A DNA stretch of 16,853 bases from Saprospiraceae bacterium (GTDB lineage: Bacteria > Bacteroidota > Bacteroidia > Chitinophagales > Saprospiraceae): contig JAGOIB010000037.1 of NCBI GenBank assembly GCA_017995875.1, positions 1 to 16,853 of the forward strand. The letters run 5' to 3'. Within the stretch, counting starts at the first letter, position 1. Each line of letters opens with the position of its first letter. Position numbers and translations under genes: made by a program. Below, one piece after another: positions 1-7,133 of the stretch. The notes beneath the pieces were generated by a model. The model searched no databases and was not told the DNA's origin. It saw only the letters and a list, made by a program, of their open reading frames with translations.

Positions 1-108
1 ACTCATATAAGAGAAATTCGGGCCACCCTTTATGCCAAATGTTGTTTGCGCTTTTCCGGAGCAACTTGAAAGCAGAACAAAGAGCCATGTGGCAAGGGGA
101 AGCTTCAT
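1..108 (-). CDS. Outer-membrane beta-barrel protein (PorT-like), N-terminal fragment
   Basis: Only the first 36 codons lie in the window; the frame is open to the left edge. It begins with ATG at 108-106. Residues 1-21 form a signal peptide: MKLPLAT, a hydrophobic core WLFVLLSSC, then SGKAQ. The mature part starts QTTFGIKGGPNFSYMS. A start of the type 'G-I/V-K-G-G-x-N-F-S' right after an AQ cleavage site is typical of the first strand of small Bacteroidota outer-membrane barrels (PorT/OMP_b-brl_2 type). LSSC could also be read as a lipobox, but the following AQ site and barrel start make a barrel more likely. The gene points the same way as the regulator gene but lies 352 bp downstream of it, so it is probably a separate unit. 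No convincing promoter motif was found just upstream. The identification rests on a short fragment. Confidence 0.62.
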   Translation of the reverse strand, partial: MKLPLATWLFVLLSSCSGKAQTTFGIKGGPNFSYMS

Positions 109-235
109 AAACTATTTCGATCAGACATATGTCCTAAGCAAAACGGGTTCTACTCTTAATGTATTGCCCTCCACAAACCGCACAAAACAATAACCCAATA
201 CTTAACCCTTGACGTATGACGATTTCGTTTAGAAT

Positions 236-265
236 GCAGATGTCAGACTCGCAGATGTCAGACTC
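236..265. repeat. Perfect 15-bp tandem duplication
   Basis: The unit GCAGATGTCAGACTC occurs twice, at 236-250 and 251-265, with no mismatch or spacer. It is non-coding. The perfect identity suggests a recent or conserved duplication; the function is unknown. Confidence 0.85.
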
Positions 266-290
266 ATGACTTAACCAATCGCTATTCGCA

Positions 291-333
291 AGGTTAACCT
301 GGCGTACGCGCAAGCGTAAGTAAACTTACGCTT
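291..333. repeat. Cluster of palindromes and a 10-bp hairpin
   Basis: Three palindromic elements lie almost end to end. AGGTTAACCT at 291-300 is a perfect 10-bp palindrome. GCGTACGC at 302-309 is a perfect 8-bp palindrome. AAGCGTAAGT (312-321) and ACTTACGCTT (324-333) form a perfect 10-bp stem around AA. They lie 3' of the response regulator gene. They could be a transcript-end structure, a REP-like extragenic palindrome or protein-binding sites; no T-tract supports an intrinsic terminator. Confidence 0.6.
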
Positions 334-347
334 AACGTTTGCATTTC

Positions 348-368
348 ATGGATGGCTACGCCATCCAT
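348..368. repeat. Hairpin with 9-bp stem and 3-nt loop
   Basis: ATGGATGGC (348-356) pairs perfectly with GCCATCCAT (360-368) around the loop TAC. On the minus strand it lies about 90 bp past the response regulator stop codon, so it could mark or protect the 3' end of the two-component transcript. No run of T follows it, so it is not called as a rho-independent terminator. Confidence 0.6.
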
Positions 369-392
369 CTTATCATTACCTACTATATTCCT

Positions 393-460
393 CACAATTC
401 ACAACTCACAACTGACAACTCACAATAACACTCGTCACTCGAAACTCGAAACTCGAAACT
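393..460. repeat. Degenerate heptanucleotide tandem array, about 10 units
   Basis: Read in steps of seven from 393, the sequence stays in register: CACAATT, CACAACT, CACAACT, GACAACT, CACAATA, ACACTCG, TCACTCG, AAACTCG, AAACTCG, AAACT. The left units are CACAACT-like and the right units AAACTCG-like, as if one array had drifted or two had fused. The last unit ends exactly next to the response regulator stop codon (461-463). Short 7-bp extragenic arrays are seen in other bacterial genomes, but I cannot tie this one to a named family. Confidence 0.75.
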
Positions 461-1213
461 TTATCTCTCATTCTTCAACAGAGACATCACTTCCTCTTTC
501 CTCCGTCTTGACACAGGCACACTATCCCCATTGTGCAGCCAAACAAACCCGTCCCTATCCATTTTCGTAACATATTTCATATTGACAAGATGGGATTTGT
601 GGACACGTACAAAACCATAATCTGAAAGGATGGATTCATAGTCCTTTAGTGTATGCGATACCATGAGTGGTTTCGATCCTTCCAAAAAGAATTTCGTGTA
701 ATTACTTTCTCCTTCGCACCTGATGATTTCTGAGGGCAGATAAAAGAAGACTCCTTCTGCTGTTGATACCGCTAACCGGTATTCATCCGAATCAGTTTTC
801 TGCACATTTTCAATCAGGTTGTGCACAAGGTCATGCCTGGCTTGTTGCGATAGATTCCGTCGTATAATATGTCGGTTGAGTGCATTTTGCAGTTCAAGAA
901 TATCGAGTGGCTTGAGCAGGTAATCCAGGGCACTAAAACGAATCGCCTTGATGGCATACTTATCATACGCTGTAGTGAAGATCACGTCGAAATCCCATGT
1001 ACCTGCTTTGTTGAGGAAATCAAAACCGTTCATGCCCGGCATTTCAATATCAAGCATGACCAGCGTAGGTTGGAATTCCGTCAGGGCTTGAAGAGCTTTA
1101 GCAGGATCCTGTTCAATATGTATTTCATGCTCGAGCGGCATGAATTTGTGGATCAGTATGGACAGGATATTGCATGCTGCCTCTTCGTCATCAAGGATGA
1201 GTATCCGTATCAT
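461..1213 (-). CDS. LytR/AlgR-family response regulator (receiver + LytTR DNA-binding domain)
   Basis: Cytoplasmic transcription regulator of 250 residues, a normal length for the family. Residues 1-120 are a CheY-like receiver: acidic pair D8-D9, phospho-acceptor D55 in MLDIEMPG, T81 in IFTTAYD, and K101 in the LLKP loop, so every residue needed for phosphorylation is present. A linker of about 25 residues leads to a LytTR domain (about 145-247) with the hallmark FVRVHKSHLVN. LytTR domains bind DNA through beta-strands, usually at paired direct repeats. Its ATG (1213-1211) overlaps the kinase stop codon in an ATGA arrangement, so the two are translationally coupled and the kinase is its likely partner. 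The target is not shown by the sequence; the divergent surface-protein operon is the obvious candidate, by position only. Confidence 0.95.
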   Translation of the reverse strand: MIRILILDDEEAACNILSILIHKFMPLEHEIHIEQDPAKALQALTEFQPTLVMLDIEMPGMNGFDFLNKAGTWDFDVIFTTAYDKYAIKAIRFSALDYLLKPLDILELQNALNRHIIRRNLSQQARHDLVHNLIENVQKTDSDEYRLAVSTAEGVFFYLPSEIIRCEGESNYTKFFLEGSKPLMVSHTLKDYESILSDYGFVRVHKSHLVNMKYVTKMDRDGFVWLHNGDSVPVSRRRKEEVMSLLKNER

Positions 1214-4200
1214 TCCTTATTCCTGTTTTCAATCTTTATATCCGATATTGGAATCACCAATAACACCCTTGTACCTGAAGCCATTCCGTCATCATCATAC
1301 AGATCAATGATCTCCATATTGGCTTTTGGATGATTTTTCCTCAACAACTCCAACCTGTTGCCTGATAATTGTTTACCGATAGATTTATGTTTATGATCTC
1401 CGAGCCTGTCCTGACGTAGAGCAGCCGCCTTCACTCGCCCAACACCATTGTCTTCAATCACTACCTGAAGATAACCAGGTATGATCTCCGCAATGGATAA
1501 GGTAAGTATTTTCTCGCCTTCTTTGTGCCGCAGCCCATGCCAGATCGCGTTTTCGAGGTGAGGTTGAATCAACATGGGGGGAATCCTGATCTCTTCATCA
1601 TCAAGATCCTTCTCGACGTTTAAGGTATACTGCATATCATTCCTGAACCTTAGTTTTTCGAGGGAGACAAATAAGGACAACACTTCCAGTTCATCGTGCA
1701 ATGACACCTCCGTCATGTCCGAATGCTCAAGGACCAATCGAAGTAATCTTGAAAACTGAGATAAATACGCATAGGCCTCCTCTATTTTTCCGGTGACAAT
1801 ACATTCCTGTATAGCATTGAGACTATTGAATACAAAATGAGGGTTCATCTGAGCACGTAGAGCCTTAGCTTCCAGGTCCGCAATCTGACGTGTCACCAAT
1901 AATTCCTTTCGTATTTTTTGAAAGCGTCCGTTTAAGAAAGTCCACACAGCAATGAACACAAGCAGGCCGATCAGGATGATAAACCACCATTGTCTCCACC
2001 ATGGTGCCATAATGTGAAAGTGGATCGGTGAAGCAAGTGCAAACCAGGTGTGGCCATCATAGGCTTGCACGTTTAGCTCATAAGATCCAGGATCAAGGTT
2101 AAAATCTGCAGAAGCATTTAAGGAAGGCGTTGACCAGGGGCCTTCATTATTCTTTGACAACTGATACTTGAACAAAACCTGGTCCGCTAAGATCAGGTCA
2201 TTGACCGCAAATGAAAAGTGGATGTTTTGTTGATTATAATCAAAACTGAGTTTTTCCCCTGGCACCAATTCGATTTCGCTTCCTTCCGCATTCCGGTAAA
2301 AAGCAAAGACTTTCAGGGAGTCTGTTCCAAAATCAATGGTGCGTGGATCGACGATGACAAAGCCTTTATTGGCTCCAAAGGCCAATTTCCCTGAAGACAA
2401 TTTGACAGAACCCATGATGGCAAAATTGATTTTGGTGAGCCCTTGCCTGCTTCCAAGCTTACTGATCCTGCCATCTTTCGGATCATACTTGAGCAAATTG
2501 TAATTGTTGGTCATCCATACCGATCCATCATCCGCTGTTTCGTTAGTTTCAATGCGTGGACTGATCAGCCCTTGTCCTTTTGTAAGATTTCGCACGGAAT
2601 CATTTGGTGAAATGATGGCCAATCCACTATATGAGCCAACATAAATATCACCTTGCTGGTCACCGGAGATCCCATAAATCCGATTGGAAGGCAATCCATT
2701 TTCCTGGTTAAAGAATTTCAATTTCTTATCGGCAAATGAATAATGCCAGGCAGCTCCACCTGGGGAAGAGGAAACCCAAATACCGTTTGGAACAGGATAA
2801 ATATCGACTATCCTTTCATTCCTGAGTGGAGCTAAAGCAGGATCATTTGTAAATGAATCCAGGGCAAATCCATCATAGCGCATTCTAAACAAACCCTTTT
2901 CCGTTCCCAGATACATAAAACCATCAATCCCCTTACGAATCACTCTTGTATCATTGATCGAATTTCCGAATCCAGGATAATCTTTAGCCGATAGAAACTT
3001 TTTAAATGTCCCATCCGGGGAAAAAATAACAATCCCTTCATGCCGAAGCGCTACCCATAGATGATCTGACTGATCGCGTTCAACATAGATCGGAGCTAAA
3101 TTTTCATTTTTAAGGTGGGCTTCCGGAGGAATAAAAATACGTTTTGTTGTATTCGAATCATGGTCATATATGTAGACATTGTCTGTAGTACAAATCCACA
3201 ACTTCTGATAGCGGTCTTCGGCAATACTGATCACCCGCTTATCGATAATCTCTCCATCTTCCAGCCTGAGATAGTTGACATATTCCACTGCTGCATTATG
3301 CACATTGGTATAATTGACGCCATCCAGGGAAGTAATGACAAGGTTGCCGGTGGAATCTGCTATAATGTAGCGTAGGCTATTGTTTACAATCGTTGAAGGA
3401 TCCACCGGATCATGAGCATACAAAGTATACCTGGTCAATGAGCTATCCAGGCACACCAATCCGGCCCCTACAGTGGTCATGTAGATTTTTTGATCTGCTG
3501 CCGTGACCATATAATTAATCTGTTCGTGCAGATTGTTTTCGGAAAAGAAAGGTGGCAATTCAATTTTATGCTGTATCTCCGGTTGGTCAAGGGATATGTA
3601 AAACAAATTAAACCCGCCACTCTTGCCGATTAGAATACTTTCATCATCAAAACGCGCGACACTATTTATTCCTTTCCCTGGAATAAAAACCTCCTGCTTT
3701 CTTTCCTTCAGATTGACCAGCAATACACCCGAAGATGGAAGGACGATCAGATAATGATCCTGATCAAAGCGACGTATATCCCTAAACCTTCTCCCGGCAA
3801 GCAGGCTGTCCAGCCAGGATTGAGATTCCCATTTTTCTTCACCATTCTTGCTTGCAAAAACACCTTCGGGGGTCATTGTATAAATAGTCCCCTCATGATC
3901 TTCAAAGCATACAGCTGCTTTGATATCCGGCTTGTCCTCGATAATAACCTGGCGTTTGAACTTTCGATTTTCATCTATTCGTACCAACCCATTATCAAAA
4001 CACACCCATATCCGATTTCGGCTGTCACAAAGAATAAATCCAATCTGATCAGCCGGCATTTCAGGATGCGTTTCCTGAAAAAAATAAGTTGTTTCCTTAC
4101 CATTGAATCGTACCAAGCCATCCGTGGAAGCAATCCATATAAACCCATGCTGGTCCAAAGCGCAGTTCCAGGAAGCAAGACTATTCATGCCCTGATCTTT

Positions 4201-4305
4201 ACCCAGGTAGCGAAAGGAAAGCTGCTGTGCCAACAATGGATAGCCTGGGTCCAGGAACACGAGGATCCATAGCCATAGTTGATATCTCTTTAGCCTTAAC
4301 AGCAT
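1210..4305 (-). CDS. LytS-type sensor histidine kinase with periplasmic two-component-regulator propeller
   Basis: Membrane sensor of 1031 residues from this start. In order: a signal peptide (MLLRLKRYQLWLWILVFL... ending LLAQ); ten or more propeller repeats of the Reg_prop type, for example GFIWIASTDGLVRF, RIWVCFDNGLVRI, HLWVALRHEGIVIF and DIYVGSYSGLAII; a Y_Y_Y domain (about 670-760); one transmembrane helix (WWFIILIGLLVFIAVWTFL, about 770-790); a short coiled-coil linker; and a His_kinase domain with phospho-acceptor H823 in QMNPHFVFNSLNA. The ATPase domain has an N-box (HLENAIWHGL) and a G-box (VIEDNGVGR). The propeller presumably senses a periplasmic ligand or partner. A GTG start 39 bp upstream (4344) would add 13 residues before the signal peptide and run into an inverted repeat, so ATG 4305 is preferred. 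Unlike hybrid HTCS proteins, the regulator is a separate protein encoded just downstream. Confidence 0.93.
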   Translation of the reverse strand: MLLRLKRYQLWLWILVFLDPGYPLLAQQLSFRYLGKDQGMNSLASWNCALDQHGFIWIASTDGLVRFNGKETTYFFQETHPEMPADQIGFILCDSRNRIWVCFDNGLVRIDENRKFKRQVIIEDKPDIKAAVCFEDHEGTIYTMTPEGVFASKNGEEKWESQSWLDSLLAGRRFRDIRRFDQDHYLIVLPSSGVLLVNLKERKQEVFIPGKGINSVARFDDESILIGKSGGFNLFYISLDQPEIQHKIELPPFFSENNLHEQINYMVTAADQKIYMTTVGAGLVCLDSSLTRYTLYAHDPVDPSTIVNNSLRYIIADSTGNLVITSLDGVNYTNVHNAAVEYVNYLRLEDGEIIDKRVISIAEDRYQKLWICTTDNVYIYDHDSNTTKRIFIPPEAHLKNENLAPIYVERDQSDHLWVALRHEGIVIFSPDGTFKKFLSAKDYPGFGNSINDTRVIRKGIDGFMYLGTEKGLFRMRYDGFALDSFTNDPALAPLRNERIVDIYPVPNGIWVSSSPGGAAWHYSFADKKLKFFNQENGLPSNRIYGISGDQQGDIYVGSYSGLAIISPNDSVRNLTKGQGLISPRIETNETADDGSVWMTNNYNLLKYDPKDGRISKLGSRQGLTKINFAIMGSVKLSSGKLAFGANKGFVIVDPRTIDFGTDSLKVFAFYRNAEGSEIELVPGEKLSFDYNQQNIHFSFAVNDLILADQVLFKYQLSKNNEGPWSTPSLNASADFNLDPGSYELNVQAYDGHTWFALASPIHFHIMAPWWRQWWFIILIGLLVFIAVWTFLNGRFQKIRKELLVTRQIADLEAKALRAQMNPHFVFNSLNAIQECIVTGKIEEAYAYLSQFSRLLRLVLEHSDMTEVSLHDELEVLSLFVSLEKLRFRNDMQYTLNVEKDLDDEEIRIPPMLIQPHLENAIWHGLRHKEGEKILTLSIAEIIPGYLQVVIEDNGVGRVKAAALRQDRLGDHKHKSIGKQLSGNRLELLRKNHPKANMEIIDLYDDDGMASGTRVLLVIPISDIKIENRNKE

Positions 4306-4308
4306 GTA

Positions 4309-4316
4309 CAAAAGTA
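4309..4316 (-). promoter_or_regulatory. Candidate -7 element for the kinase-regulator pair
   Basis: On the minus strand this reads TACTTTTG, a full match to the Bacteroidota -7 consensus TAnnTTTG. It ends only three bases before the ATG at 4305, so transcription would begin at or just inside the start codon and give a leaderless mRNA. No matching TTG -33 element is seen at the usual distance. It may therefore be chance. Confidence 0.3.
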
Positions 4317-4335
4317 AATAAGTTGAGTGCCCGGG

Positions 4336-4386
4336 ACTACCCACTCTATCATCACATGATACCGTTCGCTCATCAGGGTGGGTAGT
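4336..4386. promoter_or_regulatory. Imperfect inverted repeat in the divergent control region
   Basis: ACTACCCACTCT (4336-4347) and AGGGTGGGTAGT (4375-4386) are complementary at 11 of 12 positions, with a perfect 9-bp outer part. The arms are 27 bp apart and about 39 bp centre to centre, so each arm could bind one protomer of a regulator. A second hairpin overlaps the right arm: AGTATGGTT (4384-4392) pairs with AACCGTATT (4400-4408) with two G-T pairs and a 7-base loop. The repeat sits between the kinase start and the plus-strand operon, where an operator would be expected. The binding protein is unknown. Confidence 0.45.
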
Positions 4387-4441
4387 ATGGTTGCCCTGTA
4401 ACCGTATTCTAATTCAATATATCCATTTAAGACCAGAAAAA

Positions 4442-4453
4442 TACCATATGGTA
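4442..4453. promoter_or_regulatory. 12-bp perfect palindrome, possible operator
   Basis: TACCATATGGTA is its own reverse complement. It lies about 32 bp upstream of the candidate plus-strand -7 element, a suitable position for an activator or repressor site. Evidence is positional and by symmetry only. Confidence 0.35.
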
Positions 4454-4484
4454 GTTTCTAAATGACTGCCCCGGGAAGTGTGGA

Positions 4485-4492
4485 TATGTTTG
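4485..4492 (+). promoter_or_regulatory. Candidate -7 element for the surface-protein operon
   Basis: TATGTTTG matches the Bacteroidota -7 consensus TAnnTTTG. Transcription would start near 4497 and leave a leader of about 14 bases before the ATG at 4511. No clear TTG -33 element is found 19-21 bp upstream, which would fit a promoter that needs an activator, or a chance match. Confidence 0.38.
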
Positions 4493-4510
4493 ATTTGAAA
4501 TCATCCATGC

Positions 4511-4816
4511 ATGCCCTATCATCCAAATCCAACGAACGTCCAGATAGACATCATCGAAGAAACGATGAAAAAGGTCGGTGTCTGGTCAACCGAAATCCCC
4601 GGATGGATAAAAAATTATCAGGAGAACCACATAATAGACGTCTGGCAGTGGCTGCAATATATATATCTACCTATGCGGCGCAACGGCACCATATCTCAAC
4701 CACACTATATCGCACCTATCATCAGTCCCTTCCTCAATACTGAACCGAAGTATCGTGAAATTTTGCAATTGGTGATTGAACTGGACTCCATTTCCCCAAC
4801 CATTGAAAAAAAATGA
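4511..4816 (+). CDS. YqcC-like (DUF446) family protein
   Basis: Small cytoplasmic protein of 101 residues with no signal peptide or membrane segment. The central block WQWLQYIYLPMRRN, followed by a proline-containing stretch and YIAPIISPFL, matches my recollection of the YqcC/DUF446 pattern (an acidic or polar lead-in, QWLQ-x(3)-IPRM, a short loop, then IAPYxE). Length also fits, as E. coli YqcC is about 109 residues. The family has no settled function; in gammaproteobacteria it is often next to the tRNA pseudouridine synthase gene truC, which is not seen here. A stop at 4496-4498 limits the frame upstream, so ATG 4511 is the first possible ATG. The stop overlaps the next start in ATGA (4813-4816), suggesting translational coupling to a secreted protein, an unexpected pairing. 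A longer frame in another phase (4462-4743) lacks these features. Confidence 0.68.
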   Translation: MPYHPNPTNVQIDIIEETMKKVGVWSTEIPGWIKNYQENHIIDVWQWLQYIYLPMRRNGTISQPHYIAPIISPFLNTEPKYREILQLVIELDSISPTIEKK

Positions 4817-5313
4817 AACGTATGATGACTCAAAAAATTATTGCCATCCTGCTGTTAGCAATGTCTTACCACCTAACCCAGGCTCAATCAGATGACCTAT
4901 TCCTGATTGGTTCAGGAGGTGGATTGTCGCAGAACGGATCTCTATTTCTCTCCTATTCTATGGGAGAGCCTTGCATCACTTATACACAATCAGATGACCA
5001 TTGGATTACAGAAGGGTTTCAACAACCCGGCCAGATCAATCTAACATCTGTTGCTAAGTATTCACTCCAGGAATATTCTTATCGGATATTTCCCAACCCA
5101 ACCACAAATGAGCTGCATATTGAATCAAAAGATGCTGTTCTATTCCATTTGGTTCAAATCACTAATGTACTTGGTCAGCCAATGATAACAGAACCCATTC
5201 TGGCTGAGCAATCAATGATCCTTCAATTGAACTACTTACGACCTGGGCTATACTTTATTAATATCCAGGATCAATCATCCAATGCAATTACACAACCATT
5301 CATTAAACTATAA
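4813..5313 (+). CDS. Small secreted protein with T9SS type A C-terminal sorting domain
   Basis: Protein of 166 residues. Residues 1-25 are a signal peptide (MKRMMTQKIIAILLLAMS..., cleavage near TQAQ-SDD). Residues 26-80 are a short domain with GEPCITYT and ITEGFQQPGQ, a block common in small Bacteroidota surface proteins. From about residue 90 to the end is a T9SS type A sorting domain: RIFPNPTTNELHI, then a VLGQ turn, LRPGLYFINIQD, and a terminal FIKL. This domain directs export through the type IX machinery, after which it is usually removed and the protein is attached to surface lipopolysaccharide or released. The protein is almost all signal peptide, a small domain and sorting domain, so it could be an adaptor or surface tag for the larger partners. 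Met codons 4 and 5 are alternative starts; ATG 4813 overlaps the previous stop. The exact role is unknown. Confidence 0.88.
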   Translation: MKRMMTQKIIAILLLAMSYHLTQAQSDDLFLIGSGGGLSQNGSLFLSYSMGEPCITYTQSDDHWITEGFQQPGQINLTSVAKYSLQEYSYRIFPNPTTNELHIESKDAVLFHLVQITNVLGQPMITEPILAEQSMILQLNYLRPGLYFINIQDQSSNAITQPFIKL

Positions 5314-5325
5314 ATCTTATACCAC

Positions 5326-7110
5326 ATGAAATCATACCTAATCCTACTATGCATACTATTTGCATCCGTTGCTCAACTTTCAGCACAGGTGCCTCAGGGT
5401 TTTCAATATCAGGCTGTGATTCGGGACAATAATGGGAATCCATTACTCAACACACCTGTTCAATTTAGATTCACCCTGGAGAACAATGCAGGTAATGTAG
5501 TATACTACCAGGAAACACAATCTCTTTCAACAAATGCATTAGGTGGCATCAGTCTGGTCATTGGTGATGGTAATGCATCCCAGGGCAATTTTACATCGAC
5601 GGATTGGAAAAGTGGTGACGTGCGTATCCGGGTAGAACTTGATCCTGCCGGTGGCCAAAATTATGCTCCATTTGGTATCACATCTTTGCAAAGCGTGCCC
5701 TACGCATTATTTGCGGACAGAGCAGGAAGCTTGGTGGATCAAAATGGAGATGACTGGGGACCGGAAAATGATCTTGACGAACAAACGCTTACTGTCAATG
5801 GCAATCAACTGGCGATATCAAATGGTAATGCAGTCACACTGCCTACAGGATCCGGTGGAGATAACTGGGGCAGCCAAACGATTGTCACTGAACCTGAGCT
5901 CACAGGTAACGGGACACTTGGATCTCCATTAGGCATTGCTACACAAGGTGCATCAAATGGAGATGTGTTAAAATGGAATGGAAATTCCTGGGTACCTCAG
6001 GATGATAACGGCCAGAATTATACAGCAGGAAATGGTATCGGGATCAATGGAGGCATCATATCCAATACAGGTGATAACGACAACAATGCATCCAATGAAA
6101 TTCAGACCTTATCGATCAATGGAAATGTTGTTTCGCTAACAAATGGTGGATCAGTTAATCTGCCAACCTACAACGAAGGCACCGGCATCGATATCAATGG
6201 TAATACTATTTCAGCCACAAATACACAGGCATTGTGGAACGCCAATCAATTGCAAAGCCGGAACATTTCAGCCGCCGCTCCATCTAATGGTCAGGTACTG
6301 AAATATGATGGAGCCAATTGGAGTCCTGCTGCTGACAATGGCCAGGCCTATACAGAAGGAACCGGTATCAACATCACCGGCAATGTCATCTCAGCAGAAA
6401 ATACAACAGCACAGTGGAATGCAAACCAACTACAGGACTTTCCCATTTCAGGCGATGATCCATCAGTAGGTCAGTATTTACAGTACATACCACCTTCTAT
6501 CGGTGGCCCATCGGCATGGCGCCCGGCTGCAGCACCCACTCAGTATTGGTCACAAAATGGTACTAACCTTTTCTACAACACAGGAAACATTGGCCTTGGA
6601 ACGAATGTACCCACTAACAAACTGCATATCACCGGGACACAAAAAATCCAAATGGATGATCAAACCTTTGGGAAATGGGCAACAAGTTCTATTGAATTCT
6701 CCAGCAACTTAGTGCCTGAAATTGACGATAGCAAAGCATTAGGGACAGCCACAAGAAGATGGACTGCGGTATGGGCAGTGGATGGTTCTATCAATACTTC
6801 GGATGCAAGAGAAAAGAAAAATATTACTTCTCTACAGTATGGTCTTGCTGATGTCATGAAACTTAAGCCGGTTTCATTTGAATGGATTTCGCGCAATGAT
6901 GGAAAAGTAAAACTTGGCCTATTGGCGCAGGATCTGGAAAAGGTAATTCCCGAAGTGATAGCAAGACCAACATCAGAAGATCCCGAAGGCACAGATAGAC
7001 TTGGCGTCTATTACAGCGACCTCATCCCTGTCTTGATCAAAGCCATTCAGGAGCAGGAAGAAAAAATTATCCAACTGCAGGAGGAAATAGAATTGCTGAA
7101 GAAAAACTAA
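5326..7110 (+). CDS. Tail-fibre-like surface protein with C-terminal S74 intramolecular chaperone domain
   Basis: Secreted protein of 594 residues. Signal peptide 1-20 (MKSYLILLCILFASV..., ending SAQ). Residues 21-130 are the N-terminal domain found at the start of many Bacteroidota surface fibres (VPQGFQYQAVIRDNNGNPL ... VPYALFADRAG). Residues 150-390 are a glycine/asparagine-rich stem with imperfect repeats: Y-[TN]-[EA]-G-x-GI motifs at residues 232, 282 and 342, WNANQLQ twice, and VLKWNGNSW/VLKYDGANW. Residues 480-594 are a Peptidase_S74 (endosialidase-type chaperone) domain. The self-cleavage dyad appears intact: S492 and K497 in SDAREKK, the same S-x4-K spacing as in phage endosialidases. 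The tail end (EQEEKIIQLQEEIELLKK) is a coiled coil, fitting a trimer. No T9SS domain is visible. This fibre-like fold is not evidence of a prophage, as no other phage gene is present. Confidence 0.88.
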   Translation: MKSYLILLCILFASVAQLSAQVPQGFQYQAVIRDNNGNPLLNTPVQFRFTLENNAGNVVYYQETQSLSTNALGGISLVIGDGNASQGNFTSTDWKSGDVRIRVELDPAGGQNYAPFGITSLQSVPYALFADRAGSLVDQNGDDWGPENDLDEQTLTVNGNQLAISNGNAVTLPTGSGGDNWGSQTIVTEPELTGNGTLGSPLGIATQGASNGDVLKWNGNSWVPQDDNGQNYTAGNGIGINGGIISNTGDNDNNASNEIQTLSINGNVVSLTNGGSVNLPTYNEGTGIDINGNTISATNTQALWNANQLQSRNISAAAPSNGQVLKYDGANWSPAADNGQAYTEGTGINITGNVISAENTTAQWNANQLQDFPISGDDPSVGQYLQYIPPSIGGPSAWRPAAAPTQYWSQNGTNLFYNTGNIGLGTNVPTNKLHITGTQKIQMDDQTFGKWATSSIEFSSNLVPEIDDSKALGTATRRWTAVWAVDGSINTSDAREKKNITSLQYGLADVMKLKPVSFEWISRNDGKVKLGLLAQDLEKVIPEVIARPTSEDPEGTDRLGVYYSDLIPVLIKAIQEQEEKIIQLQEEIELLKKN

Positions 7111-7133
7111 TCAGTTAATTCTAAAAACCGGTC

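Larger units (their letters stand above)
109..460. other. Non-coding, repeat-rich intergenic region
   Basis: This 352-bp stretch separates the response regulator stop from the barrel-protein start. I see no believable coding frame in it. It contains a 15-bp direct duplication, four palindromes or hairpins within about 80 bp, and a degenerate heptanucleotide array, each listed separately. The left part (about 109-235) shows nothing recognisable. None of the hairpins is followed by a clear T-tract in either direction, so no classic terminator can be named. Confidence 0.7.

Noticed and set aside
312..368. Intrinsic terminators for the regulator gene
   Set aside because: Both hairpins are strong, but neither is followed by a T-tract on the minus strand.
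393..460. CRISPR array
   Set aside because: The period is 7 bp with no spacers, far below repeat-spacer length.
352..570. Plus-strand frame of 72 codons
   Set aside because: It is built from the heptanucleotide array and the antisense of the regulator gene; the protein is low-complexity and the opposite strand has a clear LytTR gene.
869..1333. Plus-strand frame of 154 codons
   Set aside because: It lies antisense to the receiver domain and the kinase C-terminus, both with intact motifs; its translation shows no family features.
4361..4369. LytTR half-site ACCGTTCGC
   Set aside because: It matches the general LytTR half-site at most positions, but no second copy lies at the usual 21-22 bp spacing, so it is not called as a binding site.
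4462..4743. Plus-strand frame of 93 codons overlapping the YqcC-like gene
   Set aside because: The product is rich in Arg, His and Ser with no recognisable motif, while the overlapping frame at 4511 has family motifs and an ATGA link to the next gene.
5326..7110. Prophage or tail-fibre module
   Set aside because: The S74 domain is shared with phage fibres, but a Bacteroidota-type N-terminal domain, a Sec signal peptide and surface-protein neighbours are present and no other phage gene is seen.
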